Shown in pieces: positions 17,039 through 25,479 of a DNA stretch of 64,000 bases (within the stretch, counting starts at the first letter, position 1; the number at the start of each line of letters is the position of its first letter). The position numbers and the translations under genes are program-made. A model generated the notes under the pieces. The model was not told where the DNA came from. It ran no database searches and saw only the letters and a list, made by a program, of their open reading frames with translations. Source of the DNA: DASRFA01 sp035651755 (GTDB taxonomy: Bacteria; Desulfobacterota; Binatia; UBA12015); the NCBI GenBank assembly GCA_035651755.1, contig DASRFA010000060.1, forward strand, positions 468,407 to 532,406, written 5' to 3'.

Positions 17039-20000
17039 TCACGCGGGCGACGCGTGGCGCTGGAGGCGGCTCTTGACCGCGCCGAGCTCGCCGACCTCGA
17101 CCGGGACGCCGGCGGCGAGCGCGATGACCTGTCCGCTGAGCGGCGAGACGCGGGCTCCCGGCGTGACGATGCCGATGAGGTTCAGCGGGTCCGCTGCCGA
17201 GACGAGGACGGGCTCGCCGTCGTCGGCCTGGCGGCGCGTCGCGCGCAGGGCCTCCACCGCCTCAGGCAGTGCGAACTGCTCGCCGAGAGCGCCGGCGATG
17301 AATCGGCCGCCGCGGATCTCGCCGCGCGCCTCCATCCGGCGGAGCGCGCCGGCGAGGAGTCGCCACGGCGGGGCGAGGGGCTCGCGCGCCAGCACGTCGC
17401 GCAGGACGACGCCCCAGCGCCGGAGGAGGAGCCGCGCCATCGCGTCGACCGTCTCGGGCGCGGGATCGCGCGCGTCGCGTACGAGAGCGGCGCGCGGCGA
17501 CGCGGCGCCGCGCGCCGCTGCCATCGCCGTCGCGTCGCCGGCCACGCCGGCGCGTCGCAGGAGCGACCACCGGCCGGTCGGCAGCGCGCGCGGCCGCGCG
17601 CGTCCGCCCGGCACGGCGCGCAGCCTGCGTTCGGAGCGCTTCTTCTCCTCGGGCGCGAGGAGGAGGCGCAAGCCGCCGAAGCCGTCACCGGTCACGACGC
17701 CGTACGCGACGAGCTCCCACAGCGCCTCCTCGGCTGCCGTCGGGAGGAGGCCGGTCGCGCGCGCGACGTCGATGAGGAAGGAGGCGCCATCGCGCTCGAG
17801 AACCGCGGCGACGTCCCGGGCGGCGCGCGAGAGACGGAAGCCGGGCGCCGACTTCGGAAGGGTGCCGGCAGTGGCCGTCAAGAGCGGGAGGTCGTCGCGC
17901 AGGGCGAGCGCGAGAGGGGCGTTCCGGGTGGGCGCGGTCCGGCGGCGGCGCGCCGCGCGCGGCGGCATGCTTCCGACGGCGCCCGCCGCCGTTCCGTCCG
18001 GCAGCGCGATGGCCGCGCGCGCGGCGTTCGGGGGCGACAGGCGACCCCAGGCGACGACGCCCGAGAAGCAGAGCTCGTCGAGAAGCGCGGGCGAGTAGCG
18101 CTCCACGCGGAGCGGCAGCACGCTGCGCTCCCAGGCCGGCGCCGGGAGCTCGAGCCCTTCGAGCTGCGCCACCACCGCCGCGAGCCCGTCGCGCCCGTGC
18201 AGGCGCGTTCCCGGCGCGGCGTGCTGCCAGCGCAGCAGGAAGCGCATGAAGTCCGCGACCGAGACCGGGTCGATCTCCTGCCGGAGCCGTCCGAGCGTCG
18301 AGCGATGGATGCGGGCGAGGAGCCGCCGCTCGCACCACTCCTCGCCGGCCGCGCCGCGCGTGTACCGGCCGCGGAGCGCAATGCCCTCCCCCTCGAGGCG
18401 CGCGAGCGCCGCCTCGACGTCGAGCCGGGCGAGGCCGAGGCGGGCGGCGAGGTCCTCCGCGGTGACCGGCCCGAGGCAGTCGAGCCAGCCGCGAACGGCG
18501 AGAGCGACGGCGGATTCCGCGTCCGGGACCTCGGGCGATCCCGCGGGCGCGGCGACGGCGCGCGCGAAGGCGGCGCGCGGGAGCGCGGCGCGCGCGACCA
18601 GGCTCCGCTCGGCCGTGACCGCGGCGACGACGTCGCGCTCCTCTCCCGCGGTCCCGCCCGGGGCGGTCCAGCGCAGGATCCCGGCGCGGCCGGCGGCGAC
18701 GAGCTCGTCGAGCCAGGGCTGCCAGTCGCCGACGTCGGCGACCGGGAGCCACACGAATCCCTGGAGCGCGTCGTGGAGCTCGTCGGCGTCGCGCACGTCG
18801 GGCCAGGCCTGCTCGCGCACCTCGGCGATCGCCGCCGGGTCGAGCGCGCCGATGCCCTCGGCGAGGCTCGCGTCCGTCCGGCGGAGGTTGACGGCGCGCG
18901 CGCGCCGCTCCTCGAGCGGCGCGTCGTCGAGGTACGCGTACGGGTAGGCGTTCAAGATCTCGTGCGCCATCGGCGACGGCGCCGGCGTCTCGACGGCGAC
19001 GGTCGCGATCTCGCGGCGCCGCATGCGCTCGAGCACCGCGCGCAAGCCGTCCACGTCCATCGCCTCGTGCAGGCAATCGAGGATCGTCTCGTTCACGAGG
19101 GGGTGGTCGACCGGCTCGACCGGGCCCGGGTGGTTGTCGCCGCACGCCGCCTGCGCCGGGAAGACGGCGGCGAGGAGGTCGTCGGCGCGCATGCGCTGGA
19201 TGTTCATCGGCACGCGCTTCCCGCCCTCGTGGCGGAGGAGCGCGAGCGCGCGCGTCGCGTTCCAGCGCCAGCGCGTCCCGAACATCGGTGCGGCGAGCGC
19301 CGCCTGCACGAGGTCGCGCTCGAGGGTCTCGGGGCGGATCATCTCGAAGACCGAGTCGAGCGGAAAGCTGTGCTGCTCGCCGAGCGAGATGACGATCCCG
19401 TCGTCGGTCGCCGCCGCCTGGAGCTCGAAGTCGAAGGTGACGCAGAACCGCTTCCGGAGAGCGAGCCCGAACGCCCGGTTCACCGCACCGCCGAACGGCG
19501 CGTGCAGCACGAGCTGCATGCCGCCGCTCTCGTCGAAGAAGCGCTCGGCGACGACGCGATCGCAGGTCGGCACCGTGCCGAGCATCGCGACCGTCGCCGC
19601 GACGTAGTCCGCGAGCTGGTGGGCGCCGCCCGCGTCGACGCCGGATTCGCCGACGAGCCACGCGACCGCGTCGCCGGTCTCGAACGGCCGCGGCTCGGCG
19701 ACGGGGGGAGGAGCCGCGAGGTCGTCTCCGTCGCCGTGCGCGACGAGCGGCTGCTCGACGGCGGCCGGCTCCACGAGGGTGGCGCCGCCCTCGTCCGCGG
19801 TGGGACCGCCGGCTGAAGCCGTCCGCGCGGCCACCAGGCGATCGGCGACTCCCTGCCGCAGGTCGGACACCGCGCGCGACAGCTCGGCCGTGCGCGCCGG
19901 CGCCTCGCCGAGCCAGAACGGGATCGTCGGCGGCGCCTGACCCGCGTCCTCGACGCGCACCTTGCCGTTCTCGACCCGGCGGATCCGCCACGAATGATTC

Positions 20001-21640
20001 CCGAGGAGGAAGATGTCGCCGCGCATGCTCTCGACGGCGAAGTCCTCGTTCACCTTCCCGACGCGCGCTTCCGTCGGCTCCTCGATGACGTCGAAGTCCG
20101 CCGTGTCGGGGATCGCGCCGCCGCTCGTGATCGCCGCGAGGCGCGAGCCGCGGCGGCCGCGCACGCGTCCCTGCACGCGGTCGAGGTGGAGGCGCGCCGA
20201 GCGCCGCCCGCGGCGCGTCGCGACGCCTTCCGCGAGCATCTCGAGCACCTCGTCGAACTCCGACCGCGCGAGCTCGCGGTACGGCCACGCCCGGCGCACG
20301 AGCCGCCAGAGGTCCTCGACCGCCGTGTCCTCGGCGGCCGCGATCGCGACCATCTGCTGCGCCAGGATGTCGAGCGGCTTCGCGGGCAGGCGGATGCGGT
20401 CGAGCTCGCCCTGCCGGATGGCGCGCACCGCGGCCGCGGTCTGAACGAGCTCGTCGCGCGTCAGCGGGAAGAAGATTCCCTTCGGCACGCTACCGAGCCA
20501 GTGGCCGGAGCGGCCGACCCGCTGGAGGAGCGTCGCGAGCGCGCGCGGCGCGCCGATGTGGCAGACGAGGTCGACGTGGCCGACGTCGATGCCGAGCTCG
20601 AGCGACGCGGTCGCGACGACGAGCGGCACCTCGCCGGACTTGAGCTTCTCCTCGGCCGCGAGCCGGATGCGCTTGTCGAGGCTCCCGTGGTGCGCGGCGA
20701 CGCGATCGTGGCCGAGCCGCTCGCCGAGCGCGTGCGCGACGCGCTCGACCAGCCGGCGCGTGTTGACGAAGACGATCGTCGTGCGGTGCTCGTGCGAGAG
20801 CGCGGCGATGCGGTCGTAGACGGCGTCGCGCAGCTCGTGGGTCGCGATCGGGCCGATCTCGAAGTCCGGCATGGTCTCGATCGCGAGCTCCATGGCGCGC
20901 TGGTGCCCGGTGTCGACGATCGCGCACTCCGGCGTGCCGTCGGCGGCGACGCGGTCGGTCCCGACGAGCCAGCGCGCGATCTCCTCGACGGGCTTCTGCG
21001 TCGCGGAGAGCCCGATCCGCTGCACGCGCCTCCCGGCGCCGCCCGCGACGAGCGCGTCGAGGCGCTCGAGAGACAGCGCGAGGTGCGCGCCGCGCTTGTC
21101 GCCCGCGATCGCGTGGATCTCGTCGACGATCGCGGTGTGCGCGCCCGCGAGCATCTCGCGGCTCTTCTGCGCGGTCAGCAGGATGAAGAGCGACTCCGGC
21201 GTCGTGATCAGGATGTGCGGCGGCCGGCGGAGCATTGCCTGCCGGTCCGAGGCGGGCGTGTCGCCGGTCCGGACGGCAGTCCGGATCTCCTGCAGCAGGA
21301 CGCCTTCCTGCGCGGCGAGATCGCGGATCTCCGCGAGCGGGGTCGCGAGGTTCTTCTGGACGTCGTTGCCGAGCGCCTTGAGCGGCGAGACGTAGACGAT
21401 CTGGGTCGCGTCGGGGAGCCGCTCCGCGCGCGCCTCGCGGACGAGGCCGTCGATCGCCCAGAGGAACGCGGCGAGCGTCTTGCCGGACCCGGTCGGCGCC
21501 GCGATCAGCGCGTTTCGGCCTGCGGAGATCGCACGCCAGCCGGCGGCTTGGGGAGGCGTCGGGCGGCCGAAGCGGCCGGCGAACCACTTCTCGACCAGGG
21601 GGTCGAAGTCGGCCGGCATGCCCCCCGATGCGTCCGACAT
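17039..21640 (-). CDS. lhr: Large Lhr-type ATP-dependent DNA helicase
   Basis: A 1533-residue superfamily 2 helicase, the full length of bacterial Lhr. The first 450 residues carry motif I (APTGSGKT), motif II (DEIHAI), motif III (LSATQKPVEE), and C-terminal RecA motifs (VNTRRLVERVAHALGERLGH, QRVGRSGHWLGSVPKG). The remainder is the winged-helix/Lhr core and the C-terminal Lhr-CTD region. Lhr unwinds DNA 3' to 5' and is linked to DNA repair and crosslink tolerance. The ATG at 21640 is used; a second in-frame ATG at 21619 is also possible because a G-run lies just before it. First gene of the minus-strand run with the oxygenase and selAB. Confidence 0.93.
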   Translation of the reverse strand: MSDASGGMPADFDPLVEKWFAGRFGRPTPPQAAGWRAISAGRNALIAAPTGSGKTLAAFLWAIDGLVREARAERLPDATQIVYVSPLKALGNDVQKNLATPLAEIRDLAAQEGVLLQEIRTAVRTGDTPASDRQAMLRRPPHILITTPESLFILLTAQKSREMLAGAHTAIVDEIHAIAGDKRGAHLALSLERLDALVAGGAGRRVQRIGLSATQKPVEEIARWLVGTDRVAADGTPECAIVDTGHQRAMELAIETMPDFEIGPIATHELRDAVYDRIAALSHEHRTTIVFVNTRRLVERVAHALGERLGHDRVAAHHGSLDKRIRLAAEEKLKSGEVPLVVATASLELGIDVGHVDLVCHIGAPRALATLLQRVGRSGHWLGSVPKGIFFPLTRDELVQTAAAVRAIRQGELDRIRLPAKPLDILAQQMVAIAAAEDTAVEDLWRLVRRAWPYRELARSEFDEVLEMLAEGVATRRGRRSARLHLDRVQGRVRGRRGSRLAAITSGGAIPDTADFDVIEEPTEARVGKVNEDFAVESMRGDIFLLGNHSWRIRRVENGKVRVEDAGQAPPTIPFWLGEAPARTAELSRAVSDLRQGVADRLVAARTASAGGPTADEGGATLVEPAAVEQPLVAHGDGDDLAAPPPVAEPRPFETGDAVAWLVGESGVDAGGAHQLADYVAATVAMLGTVPTCDRVVAERFFDESGGMQLVLHAPFGGAVNRAFGLALRKRFCVTFDFELQAAATDDGIVISLGEQHSFPLDSVFEMIRPETLERDLVQAALAAPMFGTRWRWNATRALALLRHEGGKRVPMNIQRMRADDLLAAVFPAQAACGDNHPGPVEPVDHPLVNETILDCLHEAMDVDGLRAVLERMRRREIATVAVETPAPSPMAHEILNAYPYAYLDDAPLEERRARAVNLRRTDASLAEGIGALDPAAIAEVREQAWPDVRDADELHDALQGFVWLPVADVGDWQPWLDELVAAGRAGILRWTAPGGTAGEERDVVAAVTAERSLVARAALPRAAFARAVAAPAGSPEVPDAESAVALAVRGWLDCLGPVTAEDLAARLGLARLDVEAALARLEGEGIALRGRYTRGAAGEEWCERRLLARIHRSTLGRLRQEIDPVSVADFMRFLLRWQHAAPGTRLHGRDGLAAVVAQLEGLELPAPAWERSVLPLRVERYSPALLDELCFSGVVAWGRLSPPNAARAAIALPDGTAAGAVGSMPPRAARRRRTAPTRNAPLALALRDDLPLLTATAGTLPKSAPGFRLSRAARDVAAVLERDGASFLIDVARATGLLPTAAEEALWELVAYGVVTGDGFGGLRLLLAPEEKKRSERRLRAVPGGRARPRALPTGRWSLLRRAGVAGDATAMAAARGAASPRAALVRDARDPAPETVDAMARLLLRRWGVVLRDVLAREPLAPPWRLLAGALRRMEARGEIRGGRFIAGALGEQFALPEAVEALRATRRQADDGEPVLVSAADPLNLIGIVTPGARVSPLSGQVIALAAGVPVEVGELGAVKSRLQRHASPA

Positions 21641-21704
21641 CGAGAGAGCTTCGCGCTCGTGTCCGACGCTGTCAATTCAGCGGCGGGACCCGATCTCCGG
21701 CCGG

Positions 21705-21815
21705 CAGCCGGGAGCCTGTCCGAGGAAGGGCATGGGAGCGAGAAGGGCGAGGCGCCGCGATTGCGGCCCATCGTGCTTCGCAGCCCATGACCTTGCTCGG
21801 ACAGGCTCCCGGCTG
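21705..21815. repeat. Long imperfect palindrome (32-bp arms) in intergenic DNA
   Basis: The arms at 21705-21736 and 21784-21815 are inverted copies that differ at only two positions. The outer 20 bases are identical (left arm begins CAGCCGGGAGCCTGTCCGAG). The 47-base spacer is GC-rich and has no obvious gene. The element lies between the 5' end of lhr and the 3' end of the small sigma54-driven gene. It could fold as a long hairpin, ending the minus-strand transcript, or represent a MITE/REP-like repeat. No second copy was seen in this window. Confidence 0.75.
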
Positions 21816-21837
21816 CAGGCCGGCGCCATCGGGCACG

Positions 21838-22062
21838 TCACGCCGCGTGGCGGAACTCGGCGTCCGCGGGGCGGGCGGTCGCCGGGCGGGAAGGGATGCG
21901 GCTCTTGCGCTGCGAATCGACCGCGGCACCGAGCGCCCCGAACGCGATCGCGAGCAGGAACGCCGGCAGGACCGCGAACAGGTTGACGGGGATGTGGGTG
22001 TCCGGAACGAATCCGGAACCGACTGCGGAGGCCACGATGGCCAGGGGGCTGATGAACGACAT
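21838..22062 (-). CDS. 74-residue membrane microprotein
   Basis: A small protein with a Gly/Ala-rich hydrophobic N-terminus (ISPLAIVASAVGSGFV) and one strong membrane helix (LFAVLPAFLLAIAFGALGAA), followed by a basic, soluble tail. It has no Cys and no known family that I recognise. Translation support is strong: AAAGGAGAT sits a few bases before the ATG at 22062, one of the best ribosome sites in the window. Transcription support is also strong, from the sigma54 consensus at 22119-22134. It stands alone between the palindromic repeat and the divergent nucleotidyltransferase gene. Small membrane proteins under sigma54 often act in stress or envelope responses, but the function here is unknown. 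Confidence 0.8.
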   Translation of the reverse strand: MSFISPLAIVASAVGSGFVPDTHIPVNLFAVLPAFLLAIAFGALGAAVDSQRKSRIPSRPATARPADAEFRHAA

Positions 22063-22118
22063 CTTTCGATCTCCTTTCTCGTGCGCGATCCAACATCGCG
22101 CAGGCGAGAGAACCGTAG

Positions 22119-22134
22119 TGCAACGCCGGTGCCA
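22119..22134 (-). promoter_or_regulatory. Consensus sigma54 (-24/-12) promoter
   Basis: On the minus strand the site reads TGGCAC, five bases, TTGCA, an exact match to the RpoN consensus core with GG and GC at the required 10-base separation. It is 57 bases upstream of the microprotein ATG, leaving an untranslated leader of roughly 45 bases. The surrounding DNA is non-coding. Confidence 0.85.
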
Positions 22135-22186
22135 AATTCGGACTGGCCGGAAACGACGGGAATGTGGCGGATCCGTGAGGCGTGGA

Positions 22187-22223
22187 CGCAACGCGGAGTG
22201 AGCACCGCCAACGCCGCGTTGCG
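22187..22223. promoter_or_regulatory. Inverted repeat, candidate upstream activator site
   Basis: Perfect 10-bp arms CGCAACGCGG (22187-22196) and CCGCGTTGCG (22214-22223) separated by 17 bases. They lie about 55-90 bases upstream of the -24 element, where enhancer-binding proteins of the sigma54 class usually bind. The arms could equally form a plus-strand hairpin in the leader of the divergent nucleotidyltransferase. Confidence 0.45.
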
Positions 22224-22402
22224 CCGCGTTCCGTAAGCGCTTCGGGCGAGTTGCACCTCGTGGCTCGGCGAGCGCGATCGCCCGCGATCCGGCCGCGGTA
22301 CGATCGGCCGTGCGGCGGCCGCAGGGCGGGCGCGCGTCAACGCTGGTTCACAACGATGTCTCCAAAATTGCACCCTGGCGGGTCGCGTGCGACTCTCGCG
22401 AC
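22224..22402. other. Remainder of divergent intergenic region
   Basis: The gene-free region between the microprotein and the nucleotidyltransferase is about 340 bases. Apart from the sigma54 promoter and the inverted repeat, I see no convincing sigma70 promoter, no RNA gene and no further coding frame. A short AT-richer patch at about 22345-22370 could hold the promoter of the nucleotidyltransferase. Confidence 0.4.
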
Positions 22403-23797
22403 GTGAGCCCGTCAGCGGCGACGTCGTCGCCCGAGGCGGTCCGGCGCGACCCTCGGCGCGCCCACGCCGCCGCGCTCCGCATCGTCTCGCGCCTGCGCGG
22501 GGCAGGTCACCAGGCGCTCCTGGCGGGCGGCTGCGTCCGCGACCTGCTCCTCGGCCGCGAGCCCCTGGACTACGACGTCGCGACGTCGGCGCCCGCCGGC
22601 GAGGTCCAGCGCCTGTTCCCGCGCACGGTCCCGGTCGGCATCCAGTTCGGGGTCGTTCTGGTCGTCGAGGGCGGTCAGTCGGTCGAGGTCGCGACCTTCC
22701 GGCGCGACGGGCGCTATCTCGACCACCGCCACCCGGTCGACGTCGAGTTCGCGGACGCGCGGGCGGACGCCGAGCGCCGCGACTTCACGATCAACGGCAT
22801 GTTCCTCGACCCCGACCGGCCCGGCGAGCCGATCGACTACGTCGGAGGGCGCGCCGACCTCCAGGCCGGCATCGTGCGCGCGATCGGTGACCCGGAAGCG
22901 CGGTTCGGCGAGGATCGCCTTCGCCTGCTGCGAGCCGTGCGGTTCGCGGCCCGCCTCGGCTACGAGATCGACCCGGGCACGTTCGCCGCGATCCGCCGCC
23001 TCGCCCCCACCGTCCGCGACATCGCGTGGGAGCGGATCGGCGAGGAGATCGTCAAGATCCTGCTCGAGGGGGACGCGCGGCGGGGCTTCGAGCTGCTGGA
23101 GCGCTCGGAGCTGCTGGCGGTCGTCCTGCCGGAGGTCGCCGCCCTGCGCGGGGTCGAGCAATCGTCCGACCACCACCCCGAAGGCGACGTCTGGATCCAC
23201 ACGCTGCGGTGCCTCGCGCAGATCGAGCCCGGACGGCACGGCGAGGTTCTGGCGCTCGCCGCCCTTCTCCACGACGTCGGAAAGCCGGCGCGCGCGAGCC
23301 GTTTGCCGGACGGCCGGATCGCGTTCCACGGGCACTGCGAGGTCGGCGCGGAGATGGCGCGCGCCGTCTGCCAGCGTCTCCGCCGGAGCGGCGATACCGC
23401 CGAGCGCGTCGCCGGGCTCGTCGCCCATCACCTGCGCCATCTCGATGCCCCGAAGATGCGGATCGCGCGCCTCCGCCGCTTCCTCGCCGAGCCGTGGATC
23501 GACGACCTCCTCGAGCTGGTCCGGATCGACGTGCTGGCGGCGAGCGGCGACCTCGCCGCGTGGCGGTTCTGCAAGGAGCAGAAGGACGCCTTGCCGGAGC
23601 GCGAGCTCCGGCCGGAGCCGCTCCTCCGGGGTCGCGATCTGGTCGATCTCGGGTACCGGCCGGGACCGCGCTTCCGCGAGATCCTCGAGCGCGCCTTCGA
23701 CGCCCAGCTCGAGGGTGAGCTGCGGTCGGCCGAGGAAGCGCGCTCCTGGGCGCTCTCGCACTTCCCGCCCGCGACCCCGAGCGACGGCCCCGCGTGA
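22403..23797 (+). CDS. CCA tRNA nucleotidyltransferase/poly(A) polymerase family protein with HD domain
   Basis: A 464-residue class II nucleotidyltransferase. The head domain has LLAGGCVRDLLLGREPLDYDVAT, containing the GG and DxD metal motifs, then RRDFTINGMF and the RNA-binding FGEDRLRLLRAVRFAARLGY. The middle carries an HD domain (LALAALLHDVGKPAR) of the type fused in CCA-adding enzymes and PcnB relatives. It adds CCA to tRNA or adenylates RNA; motif reading cannot separate the two. The GTG at 22403 is chosen; an ATG at 22310 would add a 31-residue tail unlike the family. Its stop overlaps the ABC ATPase start in GTGA. Confidence 0.88.
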   Translation: MSPSAATSSPEAVRRDPRRAHAAALRIVSRLRGAGHQALLAGGCVRDLLLGREPLDYDVATSAPAGEVQRLFPRTVPVGIQFGVVLVVEGGQSVEVATFRRDGRYLDHRHPVDVEFADARADAERRDFTINGMFLDPDRPGEPIDYVGGRADLQAGIVRAIGDPEARFGEDRLRLLRAVRFAARLGYEIDPGTFAAIRRLAPTVRDIAWERIGEEIVKILLEGDARRGFELLERSELLAVVLPEVAALRGVEQSSDHHPEGDVWIHTLRCLAQIEPGRHGEVLALAALLHDVGKPARASRLPDGRIAFHGHCEVGAEMARAVCQRLRRSGDTAERVAGLVAHHLRHLDAPKMRIARLRRFLAEPWIDDLLELVRIDVLAASGDLAAWRFCKEQKDALPERELRPEPLLRGRDLVDLGYRPGPRFREILERAFDAQLEGELRSAEEARSWALSHFPPATPSDGPA

Positions 23798-25479
23798 CGC
23801 CGGCGCATCCCAGGGAGGGCGACGGGCGAGCGGCCGGCGACCGCGGCCCCGACGATCCCGCGAGCGGCGCCGAAGCGCTGCTCGACGTGCGCGCCGTGGT
23901 GAAGCGCTTCGGCGCCGTCCGCGCGCTCGATGGCGTCGACTTCCGGACGCGAGCCGGAGAGATCCACGCGCTCCTCGGAGAGAACGGCGCCGGCAAGTCC
24001 ACCTTGATGAACGTCGTGAGCGGCCTGTACGCGCCCGACGCGGGCGCGATCCGCTTCGGGGGTCGGACCGTCCGCTGGCGCTCGCCCGAGGAAGCGCGTT
24101 CGGCCGGCATCGCCATGGTGCATCAGCACTTCATGCTCGTCCCGAGCTTCACGATCGCCGAGAACGTCGCGCTCGCGCGCGGCGCGCTCGGCTGGCTGCC
24201 GCGCGCGCGGACGGAGGAGGCCACGCGCGCGCTCGCCGCGCGCTACCGCGTCGACGTCGGGGATCCGGCGCGCCGGATCGACGACATCTCGGTGGGCGAT
24301 CGCCAGCGAGTCGAGATCCTGAAGGCGCTCGCCGCGGTCGATGGCGATCCGACCGGCGCGGGCTCGACCGCGGCCGCGCGGCTTCTCGTCCTCGACGAGC
24401 CGACGGCGGTGCTGACGCCGGACGAGGTGGCGGTCCTCTTCGAGCTGCTGCGCGACCTGGCCGCTCACGGCACCGCGGTCGTGATCGTCACGCACAAGCT
24501 CGCCGAGGTGCTCGCGCTCGCCGACCGCGTCACGATCCTGCGCGGGGGGCGCGCGATCGCGAGCGGCCCCGCGGCTCGGTTCGAACCGGCGGCGCTCGCG
24601 GCGCTCATGGTCGGCGCGCCCGCCGAGGTGGTCGCCCGCGCGCCGGAAGTCGTCCCGGCGGAGGTCCGACCAGCCGCGAGCTCGGCGGATCCTCGCCCGC
24701 GCCGAGCGCCGACGACCGCCCCTCCGGTGATCGTCGCCGAGCGCCTCTGCGGCCACGACCGCGCCGGCGCGATCGCGCTCGACGGCGTCTCGCTCACCGT
24801 CGCGGCGGGGGAGATCGTCGCCGTCGCCGGCGTCGAGGGGAACGGACAGTGGGAGCTCGTCGCCGCGCTCGCGGGCTTCGCACGCGACTGCCTCCGGGGC
24901 TTCAGCGGGCGGGTCGCGATCGCCGGGCGGAGCATCGCGAGCGCCGCCGATGCGCGCGACGCCGGGCTCGCTATCGTACCCGCCGATCGCACGACCGACG
25001 GCCTCGTGGCGGAGCTCCCGGCGTGGGAGAACCTGCTCCTCGCGCGCGACCGGCTGCGGGCGATGGCTCCGCGCGGCGTCGTGCCGCGCGCCCGGGCGCT
25101 GTCGGAGGCGCGGAGCGCGCTCGCCGCCTACGAGGTGCAGCCGCCCGATCCGCTCCTGCCTGCGGGCCTCCTGTCGGGAGGGAACCAGCAGCGCCTCGTC
25201 CTCGCGCGCGAGCTCGGCCGCCAGCGACCGGCCGCGATCGTCGCGGCCAATCCCAGCCGAGGCCTCGACCTCGCCGCGACCGCGGCGGTGCGCCGCCGCC
25301 TGCGGGAGCACGCGCGCGCGGGCGCAGCGGTGCTGGTGCTCTCGACGGATCTCGACGAGGTCGAGGAGATCGCCGATCGGATCGTCGTGCTCTACCGCGG
25401 CCGACTGATCGACGCGCCGAGCTCGACGACGCGCGCCGCGATCGGCCGGCTCATGGCGGGAAGCGGGGTCGCCGCTTGA
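23794..25479 (+). CDS. ABC transporter double ATPase of nucleoside/simple-sugar (YufO/NupO) type
   Basis: A 561-residue ATPase with two ABC modules, as in ribose- and nucleoside-type importers. Module 1 (about 28-250) has Walker A GENGAGKST, Q-loop MVHQHFML, signature SVGDRQRVEI and Walker B LLVLDEPTAVLTP. Module 2 (about 310-555) has a changed Walker A (VEGNGQWEL, lacking the usual GKS/T), signature LSGGNQQR and a degenerate Walker B, as is usual for this family. It energises uptake through the two permeases that follow. GTG start overlapping the previous gene. Confidence 0.92.
   Translation: MTPAHPREGDGRAAGDRGPDDPASGAEALLDVRAVVKRFGAVRALDGVDFRTRAGEIHALLGENGAGKSTLMNVVSGLYAPDAGAIRFGGRTVRWRSPEEARSAGIAMVHQHFMLVPSFTIAENVALARGALGWLPRARTEEATRALAARYRVDVGDPARRIDDISVGDRQRVEILKALAAVDGDPTGAGSTAAARLLVLDEPTAVLTPDEVAVLFELLRDLAAHGTAVVIVTHKLAEVLALADRVTILRGGRAIASGPAARFEPAALAALMVGAPAEVVARAPEVVPAEVRPAASSADPRPRRAPTTAPPVIVAERLCGHDRAGAIALDGVSLTVAAGEIVAVAGVEGNGQWELVAALAGFARDCLRGFSGRVAIAGRSIASAADARDAGLAIVPADRTTDGLVAELPAWENLLLARDRLRAMAPRGVVPRARALSEARSALAAYEVQPPDPLLPAGLLSGGNQQRLVLARELGRQRPAAIVAANPSRGLDLAATAAVRRRLREHARAGAAVLVLSTDLDEVEEIADRIVVLYRGRLIDAPSSTTRAAIGRLMAGSGVAA

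Noticed and set aside
21705..21815. CRISPR array or insertion sequence
   Set aside because: Only two inverted copies, no spacer pattern and no transposase gene.
22187..22223. Intrinsic terminator or riboswitch in the leader of the nucleotidyltransferase
   Set aside because: Only one hairpin and no T-run or known riboswitch core; an activator site fits the sigma54 promoter better.
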